Below, piece after piece: positions 1 through 8,926 of a stretch of 64,000 nucleotides of DNA; the stretch's first letter is position 1; each line of letters begins with the position of its first letter. The translations under genes were made by a program, and so were the position numbers. This DNA comes from Sphingomonas sp. PL-96 (GTDB taxonomy: Bacteria; Pseudomonadota; Alphaproteobacteria; Sphingomonadales; Sphingomonadaceae), in NCBI RefSeq assembly GCF_020707215.1, contig NZ_JAJFET010000009.1:1-64000 (forward strand). Direction: 5' to 3'. The notes beneath the pieces are model-generated. The model worked only from the letters and a program-made list of their open reading frames with translations. It was not told where the DNA came from and searched no databases.

Positions 1-353
1 GGCGGGGGACCGGGAGTGGCGCGGGAACGGGTGCCGGCAGCGGCAGCGGCGATTCGACCGTGACGGTCGCGCGCTGGGTCAAGCGGCCGGGACCCCGCGA
101 GCTCAACCCGGACATCCCGGCGGAGGTGCGCAAGCGCGGCATTTCCGGCAAGGCGTTCCTGGTGTGCCGTGTCCGGCGTGACAAGCATCTGCGCGACTGT
201 TCGGTGCTGAAGGAAACACCGCAGGGAAGCGGCTTTGGCGCCGCGGCGCTTGCCGCCTCTCCCAAGTTCCGCATCTATCCGCCCAAGGTGGACGGGAAGA
301 CGGCGGACCTGGCCTGGGTGATCGTGCCGATCGAGTATAACTTCATCCGCTGA
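1..353 (+). CDS. TonB C-terminal-domain protein, 5'-truncated by window edge
   Basis: The open frame is already running at base 3 and ends with TGA at 351-353, so the start lies outside the window. The visible part begins with a Gly/Ser-rich linker of about 18 residues, followed by a domain of about 95 residues with the TonB C-terminal pattern: a 'P-x-x-P-A-E-V-R-K-R-G-I-S-G' start, a beta-rich centre ending 'CRVRRDKHLRDCSV', an 'AALA' helix and a final 'VIVPIEYNF' strand. Proteins with this domain contact TonB-dependent receptors or act as TonB-like energy transducers from the periplasmic side. The two cysteines in the domain are unusual for TonB. Whether an N-terminal membrane anchor exists cannot be seen. 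Confidence 0.7.
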   Translation, partial: RGTGSGAGTGAGSGSGDSTVTVARWVKRPGPRELNPDIPAEVRKRGISGKAFLVCRVRRDKHLRDCSVLKETPQGSGFGAAALAASPKFRIYPPKVDGKTADLAWVIVPIEYNFIR

Positions 354-496
354 AACGATTGGATGCCGAGGCCGCCGGTGCAGGACGCGCGCGTACGACG
401 ACCCGCAGTTTTCGCGCGACAAGCCGCAGTTTCGATTGTCAGTGCAGACTCAAGACCATAGGCTCCGACTATTCCGTCCTGGATCGCCGAGGTTCC

Positions 497-3379
497 ATGC
501 TCCGCTTTGCCGCACTTCTTGCCGCCTCCACTGCGCTTGCGACCGGCTCCGCCGGCTGGGCGGCGCCCGCCGCATCCCAGGCGCCCGCGCCCAAGAGCGT
601 GGCGCAGCTGCCTGCCGCGCCCATCGCCGAGCTCATCCGGCCGGTCGACATTCCCCACGAGAAGTTCACGCTGGCGAACGGCCTGACCGTGATCGTACAC
701 ACCGATCGCAAGGCGCCGATCGTGGCGGTGTCGACCTGGTATGATGTCGGCTCCAAGCATGAGCCCAAGGGCAAGACCGGCTTTGCGCATCTGTTCGAGC
801 ATCTGATGTTCAACGGGTCGGAGAATGCGCCGGGCGACTTCTTCGCGCCGCTGCGCGAGGTGGGGGCGACCGACTTCAACGGCACGACCTCGTTCGACCG
901 CACCAATTATTTCGAGACGGTGCCGCGGGCAGCACTCGAGCGGGCGCTGTTCCTGGAAAGCGACCGCATGGGCTATCTGCTCGGCGCGATCACCCAGGGC
1001 GTGCTCGACGAGCAGCGCGGCGTCGTCCAGAACGAAAAGCGGCAGGGCGATAACCAGCCCTATGGCCTGGTGCGCTACAAGATGACCGAGGGGCTGTTTC
1101 CGGAAGGCAGCCCGTATCACCACTCGGTGATCGGCTCGATGGCCGATTTGGACGCGGCGAGCCTGGAGGATGTGAAGACCTGGTTCCGCAGCCATTACGG
1201 GCCCAACAACGCGGTGCTGGTGCTGGCCGGCGACATCACCGCCGCCGAGGCGCGGCCGCTGGTCGAGAAATATTTCGGCAAGATCCCCAAGGGGCCGGAG
1301 TCGGCGCGGCCGGCGATCAGCATCCCGACGCTGGCGGCGCCCAAGGCGGAGACGATCCGTGACCGCGTCGCCGCCACCCGCGTGATGCGCATGTGGGCGG
1401 TGCCGGGGATGGACAGTGCCGATTCCACCGCGCTGGACGTGGCGGCAGGGGCGCTCGGCGGGCTCGGCAGCTCGCGGCTGCAGAATGTGCTGGTCCGGCA
1501 GGAGAAGCTGGCGGTCTCCGTCTCGGCCTCCAACCAGACGCTGGCGCAGGCGGGCATGTTCGTGATCAGCATGGACGTGCGCCCGGGCGTGGATGCCAAG
1601 GTGGCGGCAGCGCGGCTGGACCAGGTCGTGGCCGACTTCCTGCGCACCGGCCCTACGGCCCAGGAGGTGCAGCGCGTCGCCACCACGGCAGTGTCGGGCA
1701 CGGTTGCGGGACTGGAATCGGTCGGCGGCTTTGGCGGCAAGGCGGTCGCGCTGGCGCAGGGCGAACTCTATCTGGGCGATGCGGACCATTACAAGAAGGA
1801 GCTCCAGCGGCTGGCGGCGGTGACGCCGGCGGTGGCAAAGGCGGCGGCGAGCAAGTGGCTGTCGCGCCCGGTCTATGCGCTGACGGTCGAGCCGGGCGCG
1901 CGCGACGCGTATGAAGAGGCGCAAGCCAGCCCCAAGGTGGCCGAGGCGCCGGTGGCACCCACGCCGGCTGCGGCAGAGGGGCCGGCCAAGGGCACGCGCG
2001 GCGCGCTGCCGAACGTCGGCCAGGTGCAGGAGCTGAGCTTCCCCGCGATCCAGCGCAGCCGCCTGTCGAACGGGATCGAGCTGGTCTATGCGCAGCGCAC
2101 GGCGGTGCCGGTGACGCAGATCGCGGTGAGCTTCGACGCGGGCGTCGCGGCGGACCCGGCCGGCAAGCTCGGCACCCAGGCACTGACACTGGCGGTGATG
2201 GACGAGGGTACCACCACCCGCAACTCGGTCGCGCTGGCCGAGGAGCAGGAGCGGCTGGGCACCAACATCTTCACGTCGAGCACGCCGGACCTGACCTATG
2301 TGGGGCTGGGGGGCCCGAGCGCGAACCTCGCCAGCAGCGTGACGCTGTTGGCCGACATCGTGCGCAACCCCGCCTTCGCGCCGGCCGAGGTCGAGCGGCT
2401 GAAGGCGACGCAGCTCGCCCGCATCGCGCAGGAAATGACCAGCCCCTATGGCCTGGCCACCCGGGCGATGCCGCCGCTGCTCTATGGCAAGGACTCGCCC
2501 TATGCGAAGCTGGCAGCGGGCAGCGGCGATCCGGCGGCGGTGCAGGCGCTGACCCGCGCGGACCTGGTCGCGTTCCACCAGGCGTGGCTGCGGCCGGACA
2601 AGGCCAAGATCTTTGTCACCAGCGATCGTCCGCTGGCCGAGGTGCAGGCCCAACTGGAAAGGGGCTTTGGCAGCTGGCGCGCGACGGGCACCGGCGGGAC
2701 CAAGGACTTTGCCGCAGCACCCCAGCAGGCGAGCGCAAAGATCGTGCTGATCGACCGGCCGGATTCGCCCCAGTCGCTGATCTATGGCGGGCAGATGACG
2801 CCGGAGAAGGGCACCGACGACCTGCTGGCGCTGACCACCGCAAACGATGCCCTGGGCGGCAACTTCCTGTCGCGGATCAACATGGACCTGCGCGAGGAGA
2901 AGCACTGGTCCTATGGCGCGCATGGTTCGGTCAACCAGCTGCCGAACGCCGTCAGCTATGTGGTGTCGGCACCCGTCCAGGCGGACCGCACCGGGGATTC
3001 GATCGCGGCGCTGCAAAAGGACGTGCGCGAGTTCCTGACCACCAACGGCATGACCAGCCAGGAGTTCGACCGCACCATCACTGGCGAGACCCGCGAGCTG
3101 ACGGGGCGGTTCGAGACGTCCAACGCGATCCTGGACGCCATGATCACGAACGACCTGCTCAAGCGCCCGGACGATTATTATGCGACCATCACCAACCAGT
3201 ATCGCGGCTTCACCCTGCCGCAGCTGAACGCGGCGGCGCGCAAGGCACTGGACCCCAACCGCTTCGTCTATGTCGTGGTGGGCGATGCCAAGCTCGTCCG
3301 GCCGCAGCTTGACAGGCTGGGGCTGCCGGTGGAGGTGGTCGCAGCAGCGCCCGCCGCGACCGCGCAGGGCAGCAAGTAG
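497..3379 (+). CDS. M16 family zinc metallopeptidase, two-domain (pitrilysin type)
   Basis: The protein is about 960 residues. I chose the ATG at 497 because it opens a clean signal peptide (MLRFAALLAASTALATGSAGWAAPA); the frame is open upstream, but that stretch looks non-coding. The N-terminal M16 domain carries the inverted zinc motif HLFEH at about residues 98-102, with a downstream Glu-rich helix, as in pitrilysin and insulysin relatives. The second half, from about residue 510, has the M16 fold pattern but no HxxEH, which is normal for the non-catalytic partner domain. It is predicted to be exported and to degrade peptides in the periplasm. A small gene follows 11 bases later and may be co-transcribed. 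Confidence 0.9.
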   Translation: MLRFAALLAASTALATGSAGWAAPAASQAPAPKSVAQLPAAPIAELIRPVDIPHEKFTLANGLTVIVHTDRKAPIVAVSTWYDVGSKHEPKGKTGFAHLFEHLMFNGSENAPGDFFAPLREVGATDFNGTTSFDRTNYFETVPRAALERALFLESDRMGYLLGAITQGVLDEQRGVVQNEKRQGDNQPYGLVRYKMTEGLFPEGSPYHHSVIGSMADLDAASLEDVKTWFRSHYGPNNAVLVLAGDITAAEARPLVEKYFGKIPKGPESARPAISIPTLAAPKAETIRDRVAATRVMRMWAVPGMDSADSTALDVAAGALGGLGSSRLQNVLVRQEKLAVSVSASNQTLAQAGMFVISMDVRPGVDAKVAAARLDQVVADFLRTGPTAQEVQRVATTAVSGTVAGLESVGGFGGKAVALAQGELYLGDADHYKKELQRLAAVTPAVAKAAASKWLSRPVYALTVEPGARDAYEEAQASPKVAEAPVAPTPAAAEGPAKGTRGALPNVGQVQELSFPAIQRSRLSNGIELVYAQRTAVPVTQIAVSFDAGVAADPAGKLGTQALTLAVMDEGTTTRNSVALAEEQERLGTNIFTSSTPDLTYVGLGGPSANLASSVTLLADIVRNPAFAPAEVERLKATQLARIAQEMTSPYGLATRAMPPLLYGKDSPYAKLAAGSGDPAAVQALTRADLVAFHQAWLRPDKAKIFVTSDRPLAEVQAQLERGFGSWRATGTGGTKDFAAAPQQASAKIVLIDRPDSPQSLIYGGQMTPEKGTDDLLALTTANDALGGNFLSRINMDLREEKHWSYGAHGSVNQLPNAVSYVVSAPVQADRTGDSIAALQKDVREFLTTNGMTSQEFDRTITGETRELTGRFETSNAILDAMITNDLLKRPDDYYATITNQYRGFTLPQLNAAARKALDPNRFVYVVVGDAKLVRPQLDRLGLPVEVVAAAPAATAQGSK

Positions 3380-3390
3380 GAGAGCGCACC

Positions 3391-3693
3391 ATGGCGGATA
3401 TCGACGGCAGCTGGGATACGGTGACCAAGACGCCGCTGGGCGACCAGCGTGCGACGCTGACGATCCGGCAGGAAGGCAGCGGCTTTACCGGCAGCTATTC
3501 GGGCACGATGGGATCGGTCGAGATCGAGAACGGGCAGGTCGAAGGCGACACGCTGCGCTGGAAGGTGTCGGTCACGGTGCCGATGCCGCTGACGCTGGAC
3601 TGCACCGCGCGGATCGAGGGCGACACGATCACCGGGGACGTGGGTGCCGGCGCGTTCGGCAGCTTCCCGATGACGGGCACGCGCGCCGCCTGA
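3391..3693 (+). CDS. Small beta-rich hypothetical protein (100 aa)
   Basis: A short cytoplasmic-looking protein without signal peptide or membrane segment. An AGGAGA ribosome site sits 7 bases before the ATG. The sequence alternates short beta strands with Gly/Asp turns ('GSGFTGSYSG', 'IEGDTITGDVGAGAFG'), suggesting a small beta-barrel or lipocalin-like fold. It starts 11 bases after the M16 peptidase stop and is followed by a strong hairpin terminator, so both probably form one transcript. I do not recognise a function; small proteins of this style occur in sphingomonads. Confidence 0.7.
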   Translation: MADIDGSWDTVTKTPLGDQRATLTIRQEGSGFTGSYSGTMGSVEIENGQVEGDTLRWKVSVTVPMPLTLDCTARIEGDTITGDVGAGAFGSFPMTGTRAA

Positions 3694-3714
3694 TCGCGGC
3701 CGCACGTCGCAGCA

Positions 3715-3752
3715 AGAAGGGCCCGTCTGCCAGCCGGCAAGCGGGCCCTTCT
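3715..3752 (+). terminator. Rho-independent-type terminator after the M16 operon
   Basis: Inverted repeat AGAAGGGCCCG / CGGGCCCTTCT (3715-3725 and 3742-3752), with a loop that holds a smaller GCC..GGC stem. It lies 22 bases after the small-protein stop. The T-run is weak (CTTCTGGTTT), as is common in high-GC genomes. Confidence 0.7.
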
Positions 3753-3780
3753 GGTTTGGGGGCGGTCCCCTGGCAGTAGA

Positions 3781-3864
3781 ACCGGTCGTGCCGAGGTGGC
3801 GATGCGCTTGTCGAAGCCCGGTATCGAAGCACCGGTGACGGTCCTTTGATCCGCCATTTCGGCT
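3781..3864 (-). repeat. Dispersed intergenic repeat, copy A
   Basis: Read on the minus strand, this 84-base block aligns without gaps to 34329-34412 on the plus strand, with about 17 differences by eye (about 80% identical). The shared core contains GGTGCTTCGATAC and GGGCTTCGACA. Both copies lie between genes. A short related plus-strand piece (CTACTCAGGACGAACG) lies just to the right at about 3877-3892. Confidence 0.75.
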
Positions 3865-3926
3865 GCGCGCAATCGCTACTCAGGACGAACGCTTGTCGGC
3901 CAGCAGCACGCCCCGGCGGTGGCGGA

Positions 3927-4235
3927 TCACTCGACCGTCACGACCGGGATGCGGCGGATCGGGCGACCCTCCTCGGCCATTTCCTTGCGGAAATCATGCT
4001 TCGCGTCCGCGACCTCACGCTGGTATTCGGCCCAGGCGTCCTCGCGATCGGCCGGATCGTCCGCGCGCGCGAGATCCTTGCGAAGCTCGCGCTTCGCCTC
4101 GCTGATGTCCGTCTTGTAGTCGAGGTAGTGCGAATTGGAGTCCGAATAGACCGGCGCGCGGTTGCGATCGCCGGCGAGGGCCGGACCTGCAAGCAGCGTT
4201 CCGGCAGCGGCAAGGGCCAGGAAGGTCTTGGACAT
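3927..4235 (-). CDS. Small exported charged protein (102 aa), unknown function
   Basis: It begins with a classical signal peptide (MSKTFLALAAAGTLLAGPALAG). The mature part is a charged, probably helical segment rich in Lys, Arg, Asp and Glu ('ISEAKRELRKDLARADD', 'REVADAKHDFRKEMAEEG'), ending in a short hydrophobic strand. This heptad-like pattern resembles small periplasmic coiled-coil proteins, but I do not recognise a named family. AGGGAG-type bases precede the ATG. It is convergent with the gene on its left and divergent from the outer-membrane protein on its right. Confidence 0.65.
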   Translation of the reverse strand: MSKTFLALAAAGTLLAGPALAGDRNRAPVYSDSNSHYLDYKTDISEAKRELRKDLARADDPADREDAWAEYQREVADAKHDFRKEMAEEGRPIRRIPVVTVE

Positions 4236-4585
4236 GATACGCTCTCCTTCAGGGACTTGAGCCCGAAACCGGCAGCCGCCGGCGACGGTTCCCAGCGCGG
4301 CATGAACCGTGCCGCTGGTGCGCTGAAGCGAGCAAATCGGGCTTTACAAATCAAAAGAGGCGAGTTGCCACATCTCCGCCATGTTTCGGCGGTCCCGCTG
4401 CCGCAGTTGACGCGCCATAAACCTTCCCCGCGTTAAGGACTGTTGCAGAATGATCACGGGTTCCGATCGGAGTGTCCGAGGAAACGATTGCGGTGCAACA
4501 TTCCTGATGCTGGCCGGTTTACGGAGCCTCGGATAGCCGTCGCACCAACGACACCGGATCCAAACGAATAACAGAGGTATCAAGT
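4236..4585. other. Intergenic region between divergent genes, no gene seen
   Basis: This 350-base gap must hold the promoters of the small exported protein (minus) and the outer-membrane barrel protein (plus). GC content is lower than in the flanks around 4330-4460. I see no convincing gene, RNA or repeat. A GAGG ribosome site lies about 9 bases before the ATG at 4586. Confidence 0.5.
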
Positions 4586-5164
4586 ATGCGTAAGATCACG
4601 CTTTCAGCCGTTGCCGCCGCTGCAGCTTTCGTCGCCATGCCGGCGGCCGCGCAGGACACTGCACCTGACGGTTCGCGCGCGTTCGGCATCGACCCGTACG
4701 TCGCCGTGCTGGGCGGCTGGGAGCAGTTCGACAACGAGCCGAACGAAGCAGGCATCCCCGCAGCACGCAGCGGCCGCCTGGACGGCAGCCTGGTGCAGGG
4801 CATCGTCGGCTTCAACGTGCCGCTGGGTCCCGTGTTCATCGGCGCCGAGGGTAACGCCGTGAAGGGCATCTCGGGCGACATCGACTGGGAATATGGCGTT
4901 GCCGGCCGCGCAGGTGTGCGCGCTGGTGAGAGCGGCCTGATCTACGGCAAGGTTGGCTATCAGTGGGTGAACTTCGCCGCATTCGGCAAGGACAGCCCCG
5001 ATTATCACGCCATGACCTACGGCCTCGGCTTCGAAGTCGGCCCGAAGGACATCGGCCTGAGCGGCCTGACGGGCAACGCGGGCATCCGTTTCCGCGGTGA
5101 AGTCACCACTTTCGGTGACACCCAGAGCCTCCGCCCGATGGCGGGTCTGGTCGCGCACTTCTAA
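4586..5164 (+). CDS. Outer-membrane beta-barrel protein (opacity/OmpA-like porin fold)
   Basis: 192 residues with a signal peptide (MRKITLSAVAAAAAFVAMPAAAQ). The mature protein alternates amphipathic strands and short turns: 'PYVAVLGGWEQF', 'GIVGFNVPLGPVFIGAEGNA', 'YGVAGRAGVRAG', 'LIYGKVGYQWV', 'YGLGFEVG', 'NAGIRFRGEV', 'RPMAGLVAHF'. This fits an eight-stranded barrel, and the terminal Phe is the usual outer-membrane assembly signal. Such proteins are structural or adhesion-related; no specific ligand can be assigned. It is monocistronic, with a strong hairpin terminator 25 bases after the stop. Confidence 0.8.
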   Translation: MRKITLSAVAAAAAFVAMPAAAQDTAPDGSRAFGIDPYVAVLGGWEQFDNEPNEAGIPAARSGRLDGSLVQGIVGFNVPLGPVFIGAEGNAVKGISGDIDWEYGVAGRAGVRAGESGLIYGKVGYQWVNFAAFGKDSPDYHAMTYGLGFEVGPKDIGLSGLTGNAGIRFRGEVTTFGDTQSLRPMAGLVAHF

Positions 5165-5189
5165 GCGCGATCGTGTAACTGCGTACCGG

Positions 5190-5224
5190 AAGGGGCGGCG
5201 TTCGGTAACCGGACGCCGCCCTTT
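5190..5224 (+). terminator. Terminator of the beta-barrel gene
   Basis: GGGGCGGCGT / ACGCCGCCC inverted repeat with a short TCGGTAACCGG loop that can itself pair, followed by CTTTCT. It lies 25 bases downstream of the stop codon at 5164. Confidence 0.75.
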
Positions 5225-5308
5225 CTGCGTCTGGAGCAGGCTGGTCCGCGGGGGGCACCCGCCGAGCCCGCACTGGCCGGGCGGGGGCGTGCGTACTATC
5301 TGGGGCGG

Positions 5309-5983
5309 ATGGACATCCCCAGCCTCCCCATTCCGACCGTGGCCATCCACGACAGCAGCGACCGCTTTCCGGTGCGCCGCATCTTTTGCGTCGGCCAGAA
5401 CTATGCCGAGCATGCGCGCGAGATGGGCAGCGATCCCGATCGCCAGCAGCCCTTCTTCTTCTCCAAGCCCGCCGACGCGGTGGTGGCGAGTGGCACCGCG
5501 ATCCCGTTTCCCGGCCAGACGCAGGACCTGCACCACGAGGTGGAACTGGTACTCGCGCTGGGTGAGGGGGGCAGCGACATCGCGGCAGCGGATGCCGAGC
5601 GACTGATCTTTGGCTGCGCGGTGGGCATCGATCTCACCCGGCGGGACCTGCAGGCGGTGGCCAAGAAGGCCGGGCGGCCGTGGGACATGGCCAAGGGGTT
5701 CGACCAGTCGGCGCCGATCGGCGCGATCGTGCCGGGCGCGCTGCCCGCCGCGACGTCGGCGATCACGCTGGACGTCGGCGGCGCGCGTCGCCAGTCCGGC
5801 GTGCTGTCCGACATGATCTGGTCGCCGGCCGAGATCCTGGCGATCCTGTCGACCTATGTGCGCCTGGCGCCCGGCGACCTGATCTTCACCGGGACACCTT
5901 CGGGCGTGGGGCCGCTCAACCCGGGCGACCAGGTGACGGCAGCCGTTGACGGTCTGCCGCCGGTCCGCATCGAACTCGCCTGA
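5309..5983 (+). CDS. Fumarylacetoacetate-hydrolase family protein (fumarylpyruvate hydrolase-like)
   Basis: 224 residues, the typical length of a single-domain FAA hydrolase. It carries the family hallmarks: 'CVGQNYAEHAREMG' near residue 30, 'PFFFSKPADAVV', the metal-binding Glu pair in 'HHEVELVLALG' and Asp in 'GCAVGIDLTRRDLQ', and the late 'GDLIFTGTPSGVGPL' loop. These enzymes cleave a C-C bond of beta-diketo acids in aromatic ring breakdown. The 'AREMGSDPDRQQPFFFSKPADAVV'-type region resembles fumarylpyruvate hydrolases of the gentisate pathway, but no other gentisate genes are nearby, so the substrate is uncertain. Confidence 0.85.
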   Translation: MDIPSLPIPTVAIHDSSDRFPVRRIFCVGQNYAEHAREMGSDPDRQQPFFFSKPADAVVASGTAIPFPGQTQDLHHEVELVLALGEGGSDIAAADAERLIFGCAVGIDLTRRDLQAVAKKAGRPWDMAKGFDQSAPIGAIVPGALPAATSAITLDVGGARRQSGVLSDMIWSPAEILAILSTYVRLAPGDLIFTGTPSGVGPLNPGDQVTAAVDGLPPVRIELA

Positions 5984-5991
5984 ATGCAAAA

Positions 5992-6019
5992 GAGGCGCAG
6001 TCCCGTGGGACCGCGCCTC
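5992..6019. terminator. Bidirectional terminator between convergent genes
   Basis: GAGGCGCaGTCCC / GGGACcGCGCCTC stem with a GT loop, followed by CTTTCC. It lies between the FAA-hydrolase gene and the convergent TonB-dependent receptor gene and could serve both. Confidence 0.75.
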
Positions 6020-6039
6020 CTTTCCACCCGTTCCGCGCG

Positions 6040-8862
6040 TCAGAAGCGGAAGCGGACACCCAGCGAGTAGGCGCGCTCCAGATAGAGCACCTGACGCGTG
6101 TAGGCGTCGCCCGTCTCGCTGTACTGGCGGGTGCGGCGCAGCGGGTTGCCGAGCAGGTTCACGATGTCGAACGCGATCGTCACATTGTCGATCGGCGTCA
6201 CCGAGGTCGAGAAGTCCAGCTGGCCGCGACCGCGCTCGACGATGGCGTGCGCGACCGGATCGAACGTCTCGAGCGTATAGGCGGTGATGAACTTCGACCG
6301 GTAGTTGTACGCCAGGCGCGCCGAGAACTGGTTGCGCTCGTACAGGCCGACGAGGTTGTAGGCCCAGCGCGACACACCCGGGAATGCTTCCTTCCCGCCG
6401 TCGCGCGTCTCGGCGAAGCTCGGAATCAGGTCGCCCTTGGCGTCGATATAGGTGCCGTTCGCCTGGATGCCGAAGCCCTTGGCCCAATCCGGCAGCCCTT
6501 CGAAGTCGAGGAAGCTGGTGAAGGTGACTTCCGCACCCTGAAGGCGGGTCTTGCCGAGGTTGACCGGGCGGGCGATGCGCAGGCCCTCCACCGAGCGATC
6601 GTCGACGGTCGCCAGGAAGCCCTCCGCATCGTGGCGGAAGAGTGCGGCGGTGAACGACCCGGTGCGCGAGAAATAATATTCCAGGCTCACGTCGTAGTTG
6701 TTCGAGGTGAGCGGCTTCAGGTCCGGGTTGCCCGCGGAGCCGCCCCGGCGCAGGCGCTCGACGCATGCGGCGGTCGTGGGGTCGTCGTTGCAGGGATCGT
6801 CCGGGGCCAGCACGACCGGCTGGCCGAGCGAGAGGTTGGGACGCAGGTCGAAGAAGTTCGGCCGGGTGCGCGTCTGCGTATAGGCCAGGCGCAGCTGCAA
6901 CTCGTCGGTTAGGCCGATGCGTGCGCTCGCGTTGGGCAGATAGTCGGTATAGTCGTTGCTTGCGCTGATCGCCGGGTAGGAGACGATTTCCGCCCCATCC
7001 TCGTCGACGCCGTCGACCACGCGCGAGAAGCCGTCGATCTTGGTCTTGGTCTTCACCGCGCGCAGGCCGACGACGCCATCCAGGACCACCGAGCCCAGGT
7101 TGAAGCCATATTTGATCTGCGCGTAGGCGGCGTAGGACTTCTCGTTGGCGCGGAAGTTCTCGGCCGGGTTGAAGGCGGGAACGCCTTCCGGTGCGCCGAA
7201 GACGCTGCGCAGATCGACGATGCTGTCCCGAATGCTGTCTCGCGTGGGCGCCGCGAAGAAGACGTTCGGCTGCACCTGGTTGTAGGTGAAGCCCGGCAGC
7301 ATGGTCGTGATGTCCAGCCCCGGCAGAGAGCTCAGCGGGACGCGATCCCCTTCGTTGTTGATGTAGAGGTTGCCGAGGTCACGGCCGGCCTTGCGGTCGG
7401 AATAGCGGATGCCGACGTCGATGCGCTTCAGGAAGCCGAGGTCGAGATCATAGGAGAGGTCGGCACGCGTCTGCCAGTCCTGGCCGCTGACGACCAGGCG
7501 CTCCTGCCAAAGGCCGCGGCTGATGTAGTTCGACGGATCGGTGATGTCGAAGTCGACGAAGCTCTGGGTCGGGCCGCCGTCCTTTGCCGCCTCGAACTGG
7601 ACGTTGCGCACGGGCGAACTGGCCATCGCATAGTCGATGTTGATGACGCTCGTGCTGTACTTGCTGTCGGTATAGGCGATGTCGGCGGACAGCCGCAGCC
7701 GGTCCTTCGTCCAGATCGCTCCGGCGCCGGCCTGATAGGTGTCGGTCTTGCCGTTGAACGAGCCGGTGTAGCCGTCCGGTCGCGACGCACCGGTGACGGT
7801 GGCGCTGCCGATCTGGTTGGTGCCGCCGATCGTCTCGACGTTGGTGAGCGTCAGGTCCCCGTAGATGGGGATGAACATCCAGCGGTTGTAATCCTTGGAC
7901 CGGAAGCCCTGGTACAGGCCGTCGGCGTAGATCTCCAGCTCCGGCGTCGGCTTCCACTGGAAGGCGGCGTTGGCGGACGGGCGGTAGCGGTTGCCATAGC
8001 CCAGGAAATTGCCCTGTGCGTCCGGGAAGCGCAGGCCAGAGGCGGCGCCGGGAGCGCGGTTCGACACCGTCCCGTCCGCGTTGGTGACGTTGGTGGTGGC
8101 GATCACCAGCGACTGCTCGCGGGTGGAGTCGAGGAAGTTCACGCCAACATAGGAGGCGTTGAGCAGCAGGCCCATTTCGCCGATGCCGGTATCCCAGCGG
8201 TTGCTGATCAGCAGGTTGCCGTTGGGCACGATCTTTTCGGACTGCTGCGACAGCACGCCGTTGAGCGAGCCCGAAAGCTCAAAGCCCTTGAAGTCGAATG
8301 GCTTGCGGCCGCGCACGTTGATCGAGCCGGCGATGCCGCCCTCGATCTGCGGGGCGAGGCCCGACTTGAAGACTTCAAGCGCGGCGACGGTGCCGGCCGG
8401 GAAGTCCTGAATTGCGACATAGCGGCCTTCGGCGGTGAAGATCTGGCGGCCGTTATAGGTGGTGGTCAGGTCGGGAAGACCGCGCACGGTGACGCCCGCA
8501 GCCTCACCGCCACCGCGGGTGACGTTGACGCCTGCGACGCGCTGAAGCGCCGACGAGGCAAAGGTGTCGGGCAGCTTGCCGATGTCTTCGGCAACGACGG
8601 CGTCGACGATGCCTTCCGAGTTGCGCTTGATTGCGGCGGCGGTGGCAAGGCTGCGGCGCAGGCCGGTCACGACGATCACGTCGCCTGAAGCCTCGCCGGT
8701 ATCCGCCGGTGCGGAGATGGACTCCTGAGCGGACGCCGGAGTGCCCCCTTCTGCGGTTTGCCCGGCCTCAGGAACCTGCGCGTCCTGTGCCCAGGCAGCC
8801 GGCGCAGCTGCCAGCAGCGCGAGTGCCGAAGTGGTGACGCAGAAGCGCCTTGCGTCGATCAT
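6040..8862 (-). CDS. TonB-dependent receptor (Xanthomonas/Caulobacter oligosaccharide-type)
   Basis: About 940 residues. Two in-frame ATGs are possible (8868 and 8862). GGGGAGG abuts the first and lies 6 bases before the second, so the second is the better start. A signal peptide ends in 'AAPAAWAQ'. The plug domain follows, with 'DVIVVTGLRRSL', 'IVDAVVAEDIGKLPD' and 'LQRVAGVNVTRGGGEAAGVTVRGLPD'. The rest is a 22-strand barrel ending 'YSLGVRFRF' with a terminal Phe. The 'AEDIGKLPDTFASSALQRVAGV' style is typical of receptors for carbohydrates and other organic ligands in sphingomonads. No enzyme of a matching pathway is adjacent. A perfect palindrome lies 45-64 bases upstream. Confidence 0.92.
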   Translation of the reverse strand: MIDARRFCVTTSALALLAAAPAAWAQDAQVPEAGQTAEGGTPASAQESISAPADTGEASGDVIVVTGLRRSLATAAAIKRNSEGIVDAVVAEDIGKLPDTFASSALQRVAGVNVTRGGGEAAGVTVRGLPDLTTTYNGRQIFTAEGRYVAIQDFPAGTVAALEVFKSGLAPQIEGGIAGSINVRGRKPFDFKGFELSGSLNGVLSQQSEKIVPNGNLLISNRWDTGIGEMGLLLNASYVGVNFLDSTREQSLVIATTNVTNADGTVSNRAPGAASGLRFPDAQGNFLGYGNRYRPSANAAFQWKPTPELEIYADGLYQGFRSKDYNRWMFIPIYGDLTLTNVETIGGTNQIGSATVTGASRPDGYTGSFNGKTDTYQAGAGAIWTKDRLRLSADIAYTDSKYSTSVINIDYAMASSPVRNVQFEAAKDGGPTQSFVDFDITDPSNYISRGLWQERLVVSGQDWQTRADLSYDLDLGFLKRIDVGIRYSDRKAGRDLGNLYINNEGDRVPLSSLPGLDITTMLPGFTYNQVQPNVFFAAPTRDSIRDSIVDLRSVFGAPEGVPAFNPAENFRANEKSYAAYAQIKYGFNLGSVVLDGVVGLRAVKTKTKIDGFSRVVDGVDEDGAEIVSYPAISASNDYTDYLPNASARIGLTDELQLRLAYTQTRTRPNFFDLRPNLSLGQPVVLAPDDPCNDDPTTAACVERLRRGGSAGNPDLKPLTSNNYDVSLEYYFSRTGSFTAALFRHDAEGFLATVDDRSVEGLRIARPVNLGKTRLQGAEVTFTSFLDFEGLPDWAKGFGIQANGTYIDAKGDLIPSFAETRDGGKEAFPGVSRWAYNLVGLYERNQFSARLAYNYRSKFITAYTLETFDPVAHAIVERGRGQLDFSTSVTPIDNVTIAFDIVNLLGNPLRRTRQYSETGDAYTRQVLYLERAYSLGVRFRF

Positions 8863-8907
8863 AGACATCCTCCCCAGGAATCAGTGTCACGGCGGCTTAG
8901 GCCGCTC

Positions 8908-8926
8908 GCTTATGTCCGACATAAGC
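8908..8926. promoter_or_regulatory. Perfect 9-bp inverted repeat, candidate operator
   Basis: GCTTATGTC-C-GACATAAGC is a perfect palindrome with a 1-base centre in the 349-base gap between the divergent receptor and beta-lactamase-like genes. It ends 45 bases before the receptor start and lies about 290 bases before the other gene. Its size and symmetry fit a dimeric repressor site; the regulator is unknown. Apart from this, an AT-rich stretch at about 8930-8970 is the only visible feature of the gap. Confidence 0.6.

Noticed and set aside
275..3016. 913-residue open frame antisense to the M16 peptidase gene
   Set aside because: It is Arg/His/Leu-rich without domains, ribosome site or neighbours. 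Long antisense frames are expected opposite high-GC coding sequence.
4604..6766. 720-residue minus-strand frame across the barrel protein and FAA-hydrolase genes
   Set aside because: It crosses two real genes and a terminator and shows no motif.
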